64,000 nucleotides of DNA. It comes from Rhopalosiphum padi. Lineage: Eukaryota; Arthropoda; Insecta; Hemiptera; Aphididae. Position numbers and translations under genes: made by a program. The DNA lies in assembly GCF_020882245.1 (NCBI RefSeq), contig NC_083597.1, positions 87,212,152-87,276,151 of the forward strand, given 5' to 3'. Positions 29,463 to 44,400 of the stretch are shown here, piece by piece. The notes under the pieces are model-generated. The model ran no database searches, was not told the origin of the DNA, and saw only the letters and a list, made by a program, of their open reading frames with translations. How positions within the stretch are numbered: position 1 is the first letter of the stretch; the number at the start of each line of letters is the position of its first letter.

Positions 29463-32400
29463 CTGAAAACACCATTACGTTGTACACATCTGCAGATTGA
29501 CAGAAAAACAAAAATAAGCTAGCAAAAGTCTCTTCGCAATGACTGTAAAACTTTTCATGTCTATTCGTACATACATAATAATATACGATCAAAGAACCAT
29601 GCGGTAAAAGTTATTTATCTCATTTCACACGAACGATAACGGGTAATCGATATTTTTTTAACGGAGTAATATATTTAATCCAGTGGTTGGAAGTAGCACA
29701 ATACTGCTATTTTCGGTAGTAGCGCTATTCGCGAGGGAAAAAATAACATTTATCTGCTTCGTAATAATATAAGTATACACCTCCTAAACTCGACCGAAAC
29801 TCATTTACTCGACGGAGCAACGTACTGGTCTGTCGTGATAAAACCAAAACGAGTAACGACAAATCGCATTATCACGTTTACCAAATTCCCGTGTATATAA
29901 TCATACAATATATTATTATAGTTTTTTTTTTTCACAGTAATAAGGAAACGCGCGAAAAGGAAATCAAACAGACGAAACTAGGCAGTCTCGACGGCAGCGA
30001 TGACGACGATGATGGTTTCTTTACCATTTTCGTCTGGAGATATAAAACACCATGTAGGTTCGCTAATGGATTCGGATTGACACTTGATTACGGTTGGGCG
30101 CTACAAAAAATAATAATCGTTTCACGGGTCCGTATATGGCATTCCACTGTCTCGCCTGGCGCCATCGCCAGCTATATAATATACCTATATGATATTATTA
30201 ATATTACAGACGATACAATTGTTATTTGTAAAAAAGTCCATGTAAATAAACAACCCAAAAGCGAAATGGTAAAATAATTTTGTGAATTATTGTAGAAATC
30301 ATAAATTCATAATAGATACATATTGTAAGAAACTAAGGGGAAAAATGTATGCGAAAAAACTATACATATGCTATACCGTACTATAATATAATCGTCATCT
30401 CAAACTGGGGTAATATTGCAAATGATTGTCAAAAAAACGGTGTATACTACTAAACCCACCTTTCTTCCAATGATAATGATATTACAATGGCAATCGTCGT
30501 GGAGCACGGTAATTATTAAAACAAATTCTTGAGGTATTGACTAATGGCTTGTGTGCTAGTTAATATCAGAGAACACCATACCAACAATATAAATCACACG
30601 ATGTGTGTGTGTATCTTCTGTTATTGCTTTATTCTTAGTCCTACTTAAAAAAATATACTATTGTTTTTGAAAGTCCGCTCGATACGCATTTCGATTTATT
30701 TTATGATTATAATATTCTGACCGGGATTGGAAAAAGTACAAGGCCGTGTCGATTATTTTAGGTGTCGGACAAATAATAACATTCGTGTTGGTTCCGGCGA
30801 GTGAAAACAATGTTTTTATACACCACAACAAAGCACATTGCACAGTAATCATCATAATTATTAATATTATTTTTTTTTGGTGGAATTCGGAACACGGATG
30901 TACTCATACATTAAGATGACACAAATATGATTTAATAAAACAATGTTAGCGAGTTTCACCGTCGACAACGATGGTGGCAGTCGATCGAACATCTAGAATA
31001 TCATAATTGTATATGATGATTTACGAGTATAATATAACCGATTTAGGAAACGCAATTACGATTGCTTAGTTAAACTTTTTTTTAGCAAAAATATTATGTT
31101 AAATAGCACGATACCCTACCCTATGGTATTATTAGTAATACTATGTTATTATGATTTGTGTACTAATCGAGCGTGAAGTGTTTAACAGACTAGGAAAAAA
31201 CAACGAAATTAAAGAAAAAAAAACGAAAAGATTAATATTTTTTTTTTTTTTATCAATGAATATCAACAACGGCGCATCAGCAGCCACCCGAACAAAAAAC
31301 AAACAAACCGAGTGGCTCTGCCGGCGGCGGCGGAGGTAATTTATTATTACAATATTTCTGTCAGCCGCCTCCTCGGCACCTAACCTATTACTACTACTAC
31401 TTGCTACGTACATGCATTATTATTAAATTGTATACGAGAATGTATACACACACACACACACAGACACAGACACACACACACGTACCGTCTCACTGCTATA
31501 TACCTGCTGCCGAGTCGTAGTTGCTATGCGCCGTTTATACCTATTACTGCACACACGCGCTTCTTTTAATAATAATATGTACCGGTCGAGGTGTGTATAA
31601 CAACGACGACGACGACACGATATAATATAGTTAATAGTTACGAAGTCGGGTGCGCGTGCACGTCATGTCCCGGACGTCAAACGAATTAAACGAGACGGTG
31701 TCTATGTATGTAAATTGTATACCTGTGATAATACGAATACGTGTGCATTGAAATGTATAAGGGTAACAATACTGCACGCGAAACCGGACTTGACCCGACC
31801 TGAAGAACCAACCAAACTGGGCCGATTGCTTATCCATCGTCCAGCGGATTTTAACAGTGCGCAAAAAACGGGGGTGAAGCCATTTGCGTTGGGAAATGTT
31901 TCAGGGGAGGTGAGGTGAATGTTAGAACTACCTAGTCCAAGTTAATACTTATTAAGACTAAATACGTTTAAAATCATCCGCAGCAAATATTTATACTACC
32001 ATAACTTAACTTTCGCCCGTTTGGTCTACTTGCAATTCTCTGTTCTGAAATATTTGTGACAGTGATTTTTTGTTTTTTTTTTTTTAAGAAAATCATATGC
32101 CGATGAAATAGAACAACGATATAACTGATATACGTTTTGAGATATTAAGATAGGCGTTTTATTAATATTTTTTGAAACGCGTAATTAAGAATTTGCGAAA
32201 AATGAACGTTTACGGTGAAAAGTTCACAAAATGTTATTTACATTTTTTACGTAGTCGTTTAAACGTAACCCGGTCTTTAGTGTAAACGATAGAACTCGTG
32301 TGCGGGTCACGGCACGACGGCCAAGTATACAATTAAAATGTTCGCGGAGGGTCACGGCGAAATTATACGCGGGCCACTGCAGTAATATCCCCGGGGAACG

Positions 32401-34033
32401 TTTAAAATGTTTCGAGTTATGCGGTTATATTTTTTTTTATCAAAGCCCACTACCACCCCACACCACTCACTCAACTTACCAACTGGGGATTTTCAAACGC
32501 GGCGTCAGTAGTATATTCGTATATAGCCTTTTGCACGGAATTAAATGGGCCGCGAACAGCACCACCCCACCTCTATCCCTATAACCCACGATAATAGCCG
32601 TCGCATTATTATTAGATATATCTGGTGGGCGTCGACTTTTTAAATTAAAAGGCATTTCGCGACGACTCTATATACGCTTGCGACCTTTGCGGTGTCATTA
32701 GTGGGATCTCCTCTCTTTTTTTTAGTGTACGCGCGCGCGCGTGTGTGAGTATATATATGTTTCTTTTCGTCCTTTCCTTTCAACCCTCCCCTTCACCAAT
32801 ATGAACTATCCGTTCGCCCTCTCGCCTCTTTATACCTAACTAACATAAAGGCTAAACTATACATAATATAAAAAAAAAATACAAATGCACCGTCCGTATA
32901 GTAATTCGTGCGACGCGCGCCCGAAACCGTTTCACTCACTTTGACCTTTATCCTGTGACGAAAACGCCTCGCATATCATTAAGTCGTATTGTGTGTATAT
33001 AGATTATATATAAATATAAGCCAAACCAAACAGACCAACTAATACTAAACTAACTACTGAATAAAAGGGTGAACGGCGGCGACAATTGTCAGCGAAAAAT
33101 CGATAGACGACTAATATACAACGATAATAATATAATATTGCTTTTGAAGCCTTCCCAGTACTGTTATTTTAAGAGTATATTGTGTGTGTTTGTAACCTTT
33201 TGTGGTTTTTAATAAAAAAAATTCATTGCGTTTTTTTAATTTTTTATACGTGTGTGGAATTAACTACATTATACTACGTATTATATAATGTAACATAATA
33301 TTATAATAAGTGAAGAGTTGTGTTGTACGCGGACGAGCGGCAATAATCACGCGACGGTCTCCGCATAGAAATCCACTGATAATAATATAATAATATGTGT
33401 TCAAATATTTTATGTATTATTATTTATATTGTATATATACCTACTATAGGTCTATAGATACCTACTGATTTATCATCTCGATTGTGCGCGTCACACTTTG
33501 AAAAGGCTATTAAGCGGCGGGTTCATTATTGCACACACGCGACGTGGCAGAATAAAATCGTATCGCGTAAAAATATATGTGTGCGTTTGTGTTTAAATAT
33601 TATAACAATAATCGCACTTCCGACCGGTAAAAAAAAATAATCATAATAATAATAACAACTATGGAAAAAAAATAAAAATGTAAATCGTTTCGTTCTGTAC
33701 ACGTTGTTTTTTGTGTTTTTATCGGACGATCGTTTGCACGATTTGTGTATGCATGTGCATAATAATATTATAGTAAACGTGTGCGCTCGTCATAAATATC
33801 AATTGGAGGTAATTTTTACGGTGAACAAAGGGGAAACGATTTTGGTTTTCAAACCACTAATGATAATACTGCGTATAGATATTGTCGTCAACAATGATTT
33901 TATGAAATATAATATTCATTATAATATCTGTAGTATTATTATATATGTATCGAGATAGCCTATGTATAAGAATCAAGGCACAGTGTCATAATAATTCTAA
34001 ATGTGCGTAATAAAAAATAATATTTGTACTCAC
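29463..34033 (-). other. 4.57-kb intron after the T-box
   Basis: On the coding strand it runs from gtgagtac to TTTTCAG. It is A+T-rich, with a CA tract near 31.45 kb, small CpG-rich patches near 31.6-31.9 and 32.3-32.9 kb, and no supported exon. Open frames here (for example 29891-30277 on the plus strand) have no recognisable domain. Confidence 0.75.
31446..31481 (+). repeat. (CA)n microsatellite
   Basis: CA repeat with two GA interruptions, in the intron after the T-box. Confidence 0.9.
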
Positions 34034-34110
34034 TTTTTTTCTCGTTTACCGGCACCGGTGTCTCGGAACCCTTTGGCGAACGGGTTGTTGTCGATTTTCA
34101 ACTGAGTTAT
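34034..34110 (-). CDS. bi: omb exon for T-box C-terminal end and basic tail
   Basis: A 77-nt exon: 25 codons and two bases of a Lys codon. It encodes [19 protein letters not shown] followed by AGKREK, the last helix region of the T-box (NPFAKGFRD contacts the DNA minor groove in known T-box structures) and a short basic run that may help nuclear localisation. The acceptor is TTTCAG above 34110 and the donor gtgagtac below 34034. The split codon AA|G is completed by the exon at 29462, giving AGKREKKQAM. Confidence 0.95.
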
Positions 34111-34203
34111 CTGAAAGTAGAAAACACACGTGTAGTGGGTTAACATGTCAATTAATCCCTCGGATATACGCAGGTTAATATACAATGAGAAATGAGTTAT
34201 TAC

Positions 34204-34350
34204 CTTTTCGTTTTGATATGCCGTAACAGCGATGAACTCAGTTTCCTTGAACACGTAGGTACGGAAAGTTGAGTACGGTAACTTGATGATGTCGTTGGCT
34301 CTGACTAGATGGAAACGAGGCTGGTATTTGTGCATCGAGTTCAATATGGT
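34204..34350 (-). CDS. bi: omb T-box exon, [14 protein letters not shown] to VTAYQNEK
   Basis: A 147-nt exon, exactly 49 codons, phase 0 at both ends. It encodes [18 protein letters not shown], then [16 protein letters not shown] and [15 protein letters not shown]. The HKYQPR and FIAVTAYQN motifs are hallmarks of the T-box; the latter belongs to the segment that packs near DNA in T-box structures. [18 protein letters not shown] is of the Tbx2/3 type. The acceptor is CTCTAG and the donor gtaataac. Downstream it joins the 77-nt exon through a short 93-nt intron. Confidence 0.97.
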
Positions 34351-35763
34351 CTAGAGAAAGAGAAAAGATCTAATATAGATAATTTATTATTTTTGAAACG
34401 CGCGACACGAGGTGAACGCGAAGGGGCCGTTTGATATATACGTGCAAGGCACCTGATGTGTCGGGACACAGGTGCCGATTGGCCGGCGATAAAAGGCTGT
34501 TTGAATTATTAAAAACCCTCGTATAATACGAACACGACACATTAACAAAATGCGGAACGACACATCCGGCGAATTTTTTTTCACCCCGAAAAACGGTTGT
34601 TACGACAATACACACAATGCATAATATATATATATAGGTCAGTCTATAATTCGGTTTTACTAAAATATATACCTACATTATAATATACACAGTTGCCGGA
34701 GCGACACGATTCGGCTGTATTTGTGGTTCTATGTATACAGTAACTAGCTATAGCCCTAATTAAATACCGTGAAAAAAAAACACGAAATTCCCCTACGCAC
34801 AGTACAAATTATTACTATTACTATCACTATATAATTAATTTTTAAAATACGATTTTTAAATAATTAACAACCGTTGGCGTTATTATTTTTTTTTTAGCTT
34901 TTATTCAAATAGTGTCATGTAGTAATATATATTCGTGACAAATATAATATATGAAACGATTAAATATAACTGAAAATTAAATGTTAAACGAATAAAATTA
35001 ATTACCCGTTCGTATCATATTATTTGATAAACGTAATTACGGGTTTCCAGAGTATACGAATTAGGTTTGTCGACCAGCCGACGATGGCTATATAACATAC
35101 GACACACGTATATCCGCAGCACATATTATTATATTATTATACAAGAAAGCCTATAAACACGAACGTAATGCTAATATTATGTATAATTTATTTATAAAAC
35201 TGTATAACATAACAAGCGGTCGGAAATCGATAATAGTTTTCCGATTGCGATCGATCACAGCGGCATAATATATAAGTGATCTCCCACGCCAAATATTAAC
35301 GACGATAAAACAACGTGTAAACGTGCAGCCGTACCACCACCTTCGTATAACCTCCGAATACTACAAGGTAGAATCGAAAAAGACAATTTTTTTTTAATTC
35401 AGGGTCACACGTGTGTCGTTTTTCGCGCCATTCCGCTTTTTATAATATACGAGCATGTATTAATATTATACGAACACACCACCATCGGACGTTGGTGGCG
35501 ACGGCGGCGCCACAAAAGACGCCGGCTCCGACGATGTGTGTGTGCGCGCATACGGGTCGTGCTGGCGGTTGCCGGACCGGAGAAGAGAGGAGATCTAACG
35601 ATATAAAATATACGTGTAAACACGAGCGTCGTGTGTGTGTATGTGTGTGAAGATAGACGGAGAGGACAAGTCTCGAGAAAAGGACTATACGGTGGAATTG
35701 AACAAATCGAACGACATACGCGCTAGTGGAAGGTGGAAGGGAACTGGTCGTGACGGTCCATTC

Positions 35764-35846
35764 GCTCTCTCACTCACTCTCTCTCACTCTCTCATCTCTA
35801 CGTCTCTCTGCCTGACCACAGTGTGTGTGTGTGTGTGTGTGTGTGT
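35764..35846 (+). repeat. CT-rich tract followed by (TG)n
   Basis: CT/CACT-rich run to about 35810 and a pure TG run at 35821-35846, inside the 15-kb T-box intron. Confidence 0.9.
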
Positions 35847-35997
35847 AAAAGGACTAGACGCCGGTCGTGTCCAATTATCCTTGTATGTGCGTTCCGTTTG
35901 ACCGGAGACACATGATATCCGTTAACTCCTCTCGCCACCCCTGCCATGCAATGTTCCTAAACCGGGACAGCAAGAGCTTTCGCGCGGGTCCGAGCAA

Positions 35998-36000
<3 letters not shown>

Positions 36001-36032
<32 letters not shown>
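36001..36032 (+). repeat. (TA)n microsatellite
   Basis: Sixteen pure TA units in the 15-kb intron. Confidence 0.95.
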
Positions 36033-36033
<1 letters not shown>

Positions 36034-36972
36034 GCGATTTAAAAGTTTCTCTCGTTTCCGTATCCATACGGGCGCCCTAGTGCCACATGGTGTAAGGAAA
36101 CCGAAATTTACGAAATAAAATCGGTCCCTTTAACGCACACAAATGCATCGAAAAGTATAAAACAGCAGAAATAGGTCTCCGGAAGTCGTAAGAGTAGGTA
36201 TATAGTATTATATATATATATATTATTTACTTATACTTGTATAAACAAGGAATAAGACCCGAACAAAAGAAAACCCCTCTCGTCGCATTGTTTCCGTGAG
36301 GTAATATTATTCGGTATAGACAGTCGTGCGAAACCCAACCCGTATACGACGACGATACGTTACGCGCCATGTTATATGGCTCGTACCTACATATAGCTGG
36401 TGTACAGAGGAGGCGAAAAAAAACCTAAGACCGTGAATAATAAAAACAGCAAAACGTATCGGTCGCAACAGTCAAGCATAAGTAGGTATAATATCGTATA
36501 ATGTATTATACACCAGCGGATGAGCGGGACGGACGATAGCAGTATAATAATATATAATATTATAATATATACAATATATTATGTTTATAATATACCTATT
36601 TAATACAAAATAATTGATATGGCCGACGACAATCGTCTCGGCCGTCGTCGCGTTTATTATATTCAAATCGGACGCGCACGCGGACAGACATCATTTGGCG
36701 CCACCGCCGCCGCCGCATCGTGTTTTTCATTCAACAAGACCTCCGCCGCGTCCGGCACGTTCTCACGAATCTCTCACGGCTGCAGCGGCGGCGCTCACCT
36801 AATCACTCGGGTCCGCCACCCACCTCCCCGCTGTGGACCCAACAGTGGCCCCCGAGGCATTTATCTCGTTAAAACAAAAAGATAATAATATCATGTGTAT
36901 ACAATATATGCGCGCTAGAGTGTGTTTGTGTGTGTGTGTACACTAACTGCTGTATTTTAACCACGCGAGATT

Positions 36973-37060
36973 GGAGAGAGAGAGAGTTATAGAGCGATAG
37001 AAAGAAATAGTTAGAGATAGGTAGATAGCTGATAGATAGAGAAAGAGTGACGGAAAGAGA
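36973..37060 (+). repeat. GA/GATA-rich tract
   Basis: Imperfect GAGA and GATAGA repeats over about 90 bases in the 15-kb intron; GAGA-type motifs bind GAGA-factor proteins in Drosophila. Confidence 0.85.
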
Positions 37061-38199
37061 TGACGATAAACTCGTTCCGCGTTTTATGCTTGTTTTATAT
37101 TGCACTATATATATGTGATACTCGAGAGAAATATTATATATTATTATTACTATATTGGTGTAGTGTAATATTTTACGTACCTCTGGAAATCTGTGGAAAC
37201 GGTTGATAGGTCTGTTTATGGTCTGAAGCGAAAACTGATTTAAACCCTAATAAACAATAACGGATTCAAGCAATATAATCATTTTGGTATTGGTATTAAT
37301 TATAGGTGTTTTTTCTGTTTATGGTATGTGTGTGATGGCTGTATATTAATCATTGTGACGGGGGGTGAAAATATGCATAAACATTATTTGATTTGTTATT
37401 TTTATCAATTTGAGTAAAGATGCGATATGAAATACGAAGTTTAGATTGCGCGCGCGACCGTCAGTTGTCTAACCACAGTCACGTACCTATGAATATTTAA
37501 CAGAATATTGTTTAAGTCTTAATACAAACTACTAAAAGCTATTGACTTTTCGTTTTCGAGTTTCTGACCTCGCCAGATTTTGTATTTGCATGTTATGATA
37601 AATTATTATAATTCGTTCTATTCACGACTTTGATTAAAAAATCATGTTTACTATACAATAATAACAGTAAAAATAAATACCTACAATACGTTATACCTAA
37701 TTATCCCAGTCGATAAAAATCTGCACACAAGTACAAAAGTTAAGTGATAAAACATATATTCAGCAGTCGGTAGAAAAAGGTGTTAACTGACATTTTTTTT
37801 AATATTGTACAAAAACGCTTCTCTTGTGACTAAGTATTAAAAAACTATAGAATTTTTTGATATTTAATACATGATGTTACTTACACGAGGGTAAGGTCTA
37901 TAGATTCTCTATAATATGGTGTTAAAATTATCATCCCACTAATGATGAGATCTTCTGAAGACACTTTTGCCAATTTATTATTTCGGCAATTGGATTAAAG
38001 TCTTTTCGGACTTTGTTATAATACCATTACGCCAAGTACAACACTTTTATTCGTGCAATATAAAATTCTTTTTCGGAAAAATGTCAATTTTAACCTTTAT
38101 ATCCATGCATTGACCCTTCGCTTGTATCAAACATTACACGCACTGACGGCGGGTGTAAAGGGTAGGCCGAAAACGAAGAACGTTATATTATCGCGCGAC

Positions 38200-41100
38200 G
38201 TACGCAACTAAATCACATATTCGAAAACGGTTTGATAGTTTTTTTTTTTTCATTCCGTCTTGCGGCGGCGGTTGACGCGCACATTGGGGCCGTGTATGGG
38301 GTATTTAATCTATTCTGTGGTATTAGCGCGGGGCGGCGGCGGCGGTGACGGTTGGCGTACTTTCACACCCAACGCACGTAATCCGCCGCCGCCGTCGGTT
38401 TCTCATCGTTTTGTCTCTGCGTTTGACCGTTGTCCGTCGTGTAACGCAACAAAACATATATATATATATATATATTACGGCGGCGGCAGCAGACGTCGTC
38501 TGATTAGTGTGCTGTCGTCGTCGTCGTCGTCATCGCTGCCGTCACCGTATATACTTCTATACCGCTGCTATATATAATAATAATAATAATAATATACACG
38601 ACCGATTGCGTGTGTTGCTATACGACCAGTGCGTTCGTCGCATTCGTTTTCGGCCCCGACACTCGGACAAGACACGTCTCCGAGTGTCCCCTTCCCCCGC
38701 AGGCCGTATGACATCACGTACTTATGTGTGCAATATTATTGCGGCGAAACATAACATAATATATATATATATAGGTACACGCATATAATAATGATATCGT
38801 ACACTACGCCGATATCGTATTATATTGTTATATATGCGTTATATATAAGTATACGCCGACGGAATACGAAAAGAACGAACACGTGAATAGATTTCGCAGC
38901 GGCGAAGACGCGTCGCAGGCGGAATAGATATCGTCGTATTATTATCATCATTAATATATACGTATATATAGTTATGTGACGTGCTCTTTATTTTAGGGCC
39001 CAAGGGGGGAGGAGGGGAAGAGAGATTTTGCTATATACTGCACACGTGCAGGTTTCGAGAGACGCGGGCGGCGGCGGCGGCGGCGGCACGACGGACGAAA
39101 AACAAAAGGACCGATCCCAATTATAAAAACAAAATAAAATAACGTGTATATACGAAAAATAAAACGACCGAGACGACGACGGCGACCGGGTAAATATATG
39201 CGTGTGAACATTAAGGGGCCGCACCTCGGACGAAAGAACAACAACGATCGCCGCCACCGCCGCCGCCCGGTTGTTATCACACGACTAATGACACCTACTG
39301 CTGAGGTAGCAGAGCTGCGTCGTCGTCGTCGTCGTCGTCCGCACACACATACACACAGATATCATATATATATATATATTATACGCGAGAGTACTAAAAA
39401 ACAATAAGAGGGTCCCGTGTCCATTAACACTGGCGTTATTTATTGGCCGCATAAATATCGTTCGGGTGGCCTTTATCTCCGTCGTGCGCGTGTGTTGCAG
39501 CGCCAGTGCACGAGGCCTCGTTTCGTTTTATTGTTATTAACGCGCGCGCGCGGGTCCGGTGTACTGCGATGCGCACGAAGACGACGGGACGTCGTGCCCC
39601 GCTCGCCACACACTCTTTTCTCCGCCGGTCGTTTCCCCAAAAAATACAATAATAATAATAATAATAATAATGTGTATATACTATAAAATAATAAAAAATA
39701 AAAAAACTCGGGTAGAAACACGGGCGACAAGTCTCCGTCGGACCGCTGAACCGGCGAGAGGCAGAAAGAGAGAGGCAAAGAGAGAGAGAGAGTGAGAGAC
39801 CTACCCGGACGGACGGCGATCGAGAGAGATAAACGACACACACGTATATTATCGGCCGACGACATCGCGCGCCAGAGGACCGGGTGCAGCGCCAGTAGCC
39901 GCGCCGGTGTTGTGTACCGGCAAGTATAACACGTGTACACGTTTCGGTCGTTATATTAATTTGAATAATATTCCGGTAACACGGAAAACGTTTTCCGCCG
40001 ACCGTTTTAAACGACGAGTCTTCCGACCAAATATTGTTACTATACGATGTACACACGACTCGTCGTTCGTTCGTCGTCGTGTGATATTCTTTGTCGTCGC
40101 GACGTTTCCGCCGTGAAAAAAATAAATAATATCTTCTACGACGCGATTTAAACACAACAATATTAATAATATAATAATATGTAACCCACTCGGCATCGCG
40201 TTTTTACACTCGTTTTCGTATTACCATTATTATCATTATTATTGTTTAGTGGTCCGTGAGAAACACGTCTCTCGCGGCCCGTTTTCGGCGCTCGTTAGAG
40301 GTACTATATACAATATTATATATTCGTGTGTCGTCGTCGTCGTCGTGGCCGAGCATAATTGGCGGCGGCGGTGTCGTAAAACAACGACGGTGTTGTACTA
40401 TACGATGATATACCACGACCGCGGTACGCTCGGCCATATAGGTGTAAGTACCTAAATATTAAACACAACATAATATATAATATAATATTATACTATACTA
40501 TGTATATGTACCGCCGTCGTTCGGACCCGGCGGACGTGATACACCTTTTTTACGTATCATTATTATTACTATCATATTATATATATCGTCGTCCGGGCGC
40601 GCGTCGAGGCGCCAAAAGAATTAACGACGCACGTACGTGTAATAATAATTGGACGTGTACAGTATCGCCCCGCAGTCGTTTTGCCGTTGTGCACACCATT
40701 CAATTAGTGCGCGCTTGTGTGTGCAACTGCACCGACCGACCGACCGACCGAAAACAACACCGCGAGTCCGACTCGGTCCGGTTCGCGCGAGATTTATTTA
40801 TCGTATTTTTTTTTACCCCTTCCCGCCCCGACCACGACTACTACCACCACCACCACCACCACCACCTCCTCCTATTCCTCGATCGACGACGGTTCGCCAG
40901 TCGCGCCGCCGTCGTCGTCCCGTCATCGGGCGCCACGATATATTTTCTCCGTCTACGCCGCAACGAGTACGCGTTTGTTATATATTATAATATGCGTGGC
41001 GTACAGGTATACACACACACACACACACACACAGATGGGTTGACGTGCGTTTTTCGAATCATTTTTTTTTTCGTTTCGTTTCGTTTCGTTTTTTATATAA

Positions 41101-41400
41101 TACACGTATACGTAATAATATATACGTTCGTTTCGTTACTACGCCGAGGGGAAAAAATCAATTTTATTCCGTTAAAACGCGCGACCGGCGAGGTCTTCAT
41201 TTAAATACAATGGGGGTAAAAACAGATCTCGTTCTGCGAGACGGACAGACGATTTATTTTTATTATCCGTTTATTTTAATTTCAGCGCATTAACATTTTT
41301 ACCCGCACACGGCACACCACACGGAGACAGACAACACACACACACACACACGCGCTAGCACGCGTAGATGTCTATCTCCGGCGCGGCCGATGGCTGCTGC
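38200..41400. other. Large CpG-dense block in the 15-kb intron
   Basis: About 3 kb of GC-rich, CpG-dense DNA with repeated CGT/CGG/CGA trinucleotides (39318-39339, 38335-38348, 40330-40346), AAT runs, a CCGA run (40731-40751), ACC runs (40841-40866), TTTCG repeats (41070-41090) and a CA tract (41011-41033). Open frames on both strands (up to 239 codons at 39436-40155 minus) are low-complexity and overlap each other. It is more likely regulatory or simple-sequence DNA than coding. Confidence 0.5.
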
Positions 41401-44400
41401 TGCAATATAAAGAAGCCAGCGGCACCGACGACAATATTTTTATCCAACGCAAAAAATCATTCGGTGTGAATGAGTCCTTCGCCTATATGGCACAGCAGCA
41501 GCAGAAACGGCGATATTCCGGTTTTTCCTGGTTTTTTTTTTATTTTTTTTAATTAACCAGAATACGCTTCGTGTTTTTATTATATTATGGTAGCCGTGGA
41601 CAATTAACCTGAAATTCTTCATTGTTGGCCCCTAGATATATATTATATATATATATACCTATGATGGTTTTACGACCGTTTCTAGCTGTTGTTTTATTTT
41701 CCGGCGAGTTCGTTTGTGTGTGTTTTTTTTATTTTGGAAATAAATGTACACATTCTTCATTTTTGTCCGCGTTCGTATTTTTTCATGTTAGTTTTATTTC
41801 TCCTATATTATATCTAGCATGCAGTGGTACACGTCAATATGATCCGGAAATATTTTTGGTTACGAATTTTCGTCCGGCGACCGCAATAGTGGTGCAGGAC
41901 GGACGGACGCCGACAAAAGGACGACTCTGGGCTTATCTACTGCGGCCATCGAATACCGCGCGCACCCGGTTCTTGGCCGTATATATATACCGTATATACA
42001 CTGAGTGCACGGCCGACGACAAAACAGTAAAAATAATAATAATAATAATAATAATATGATGGCAGTTGTGCGTGTATGACGATTTCCCTTGAAAGTCGAT
42101 CGATACTGATAATAAATAATATACCGTGTTGTTAATTTTCTTTGGATAGACATGAACTTAGATAATCCTAACCTAGTTCGAGTTTTACGTGAATCGATAC
42201 CAAACTCTGTCACATTCGTTTCGATCAACATTATATTGATATACGCTGCACGCGGGAACGATGACGTCAGTGACGGAAACAGTTATGTGATCCCGATGTT
42301 TTTATCAGTCGTGTGAAAAAAATTGCGCGTCTATATTATTGCTTAACATGGGTACATCGTTCAATTATAATATATAGGTTCGCGGGAAGTGTTCATTTTA
42401 TTTTTTTTTAATCTCGGGGAGGGCATTGCACGAACCCTAGCCGCATAAACGCGACTAGGTGGTGTGAAAACAAACACGCTTTTAAAACGCCCGCGAATGA
42501 CCATTCGACGACGGAGGGTGTGGCCCGGATAATCCCCCTTTGGGCGTCCCGGCTTGCGCGCAGTATTACCCCCACCGTCGGCGGCGGCGGCGTATGACAC
42601 TATAATAATACGCTGGAAAACACGTAGCTTATGTGCCGGTGTTACAACACTGAAGATAATAGACAAGGTGGCTTTTTTCCGTTTCTATATGACGCCATGA
42701 CGGTTATTGTTCTCCGAAAAAGATAAATCCGATCGAAAACAGTAAAATGACAGGAGAGGAGACAACAGCCAGGATTAGACGTTTTACATTGTTTAACGTA
42801 ATCGGGGAAAAAACCCGATGATATTAAATAGGTATGATACAAAACATTGATAGCTTATAAACATTTATTACAACTATTCGTTATAGGTACAATTATAAAA
42901 AAATCTTAACACACCGAATCACAGGACTACTGTTAAAATTGAATGCCGTAAAATTGTTTTTGATTTTTATGTATTATGTTTCTATAAAAAAATCTATTTT
43001 ATTTAAACTGAAGTAAAAGTTGAATCTATCAATTATTATGATCTAATCTTTTTCTTATCTTCGCAATTATATGGATACAAACAAGATATAGAAATAGATA
43101 TTAATGGAATTTTATTGATCCATAAACCCAAACTAACACTCAAACTATTCATCGTGAAAAATAATCATATTACACTTTGCTATTAAAGTCAGTGAAGATA
43201 ATTGTCATTTACATGTTACATCTGAATAAAGAATCCATTTTATTAAGAATACCTGGTAGGTATAAAATCAGTATTTATTTTGAAAAAATGACGGATTTTT
43301 ACAGAGTTAATAAGGTAATTTGATTTATGTATGTATGCATATTATATAAATTATATTCACTAAAAACAATTTTAGTTGGCGGGTAAGTCATATTATATTG
43401 AATGTGTCTCGATCACGTTGATGTACCTATCTATAAATGCATGTTCGACGTTTCGCGACCTACGATTTCTTTGGCCCAAAACACAACGCTTCGTACACAG
43501 AAGTAATATATATATATATATATAAGTAATACACGCAGTGCAGTGTCTCGTGATTCGCGGCACTTTGAATCTCCCTCGCCGCCACCACGGCCGAGTAAAT
43601 TTTCTCTCTCGGCCAGGGCTGTTATGGATATATATATACATATAGTATATATGCACACTGATTTCCCAGTGGGATCTCGTGTCTTCATGCAACAGTTACT
43701 TATGTGTGCGGTGGTCTAATAACATTATATACCGGGGATGGGTTTTTATACTTTATACATTTACTATCGTGTGCGTGCGGTGTTATGTATACCGCCCGTA
43801 GTATTCCCATGGGGGTGTGTGCGCGAGGCGCGTACATTATATTATGCGTACACTGTGGAAAGAGAGTCGATTACAGAAATCCGGTGGCCCGCGATTAATC
43901 CTACCCGAAAAATGTTATCTCTTTTTTTTTATTTTCATTATTATTTATATTTTTTTCCCCATTTGACGGACGCCGCCGACAACGCGACGACGACGATCAC
44001 ACACAATATGATCATCTCTGCCCCGTTCGGTAGCCGCCAAGCCATTGTCGGCGTCCCGCTGCAAGAAAGTCCAGTAGAGCGGAAAACGGGAGCTCATCGC
44101 AATATATATATAATATGTTTATTATAATAGTTGGTACACTGCATGTGTTCGGGTGTGTGTGTGTGTGTATATATATACATATCGTATCATCGGCGGTATT
44201 ATAGATATGGGTTATTGTTACTGCCTACGCGAATGAAACATGCCGTTTTTAAGCGGACGATTTTCGAGTAGGGTAGACGATAACGGTCTTCTCTTTACGG
44301 CCGACTAATAGGCGCACAATGCACTACTTCTTCTTTTATTTCGATTTTTTAAGCCGTCACCGGGTTATCTATAATAATCGGTAAATTCCTCGGTATGTTG

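Noticed and set aside
39436..40155. 239-codon minus-strand open frame
   Set aside because: Lies in a CpG-dense simple-repeat block with equally long frames on other frames and the opposite strand. The product is Arg/Ser/Tyr/Leu low complexity, with poly-Tyr and poly-Leu/Ser from microsatellites.
40500..41204. 234-codon plus-strand open frame
   Set aside because: Overlaps two other long frames; poly-His, poly-Pro or poly-Thr appear depending on frame from the same ACC repeat, a sign of repeat-driven openness.
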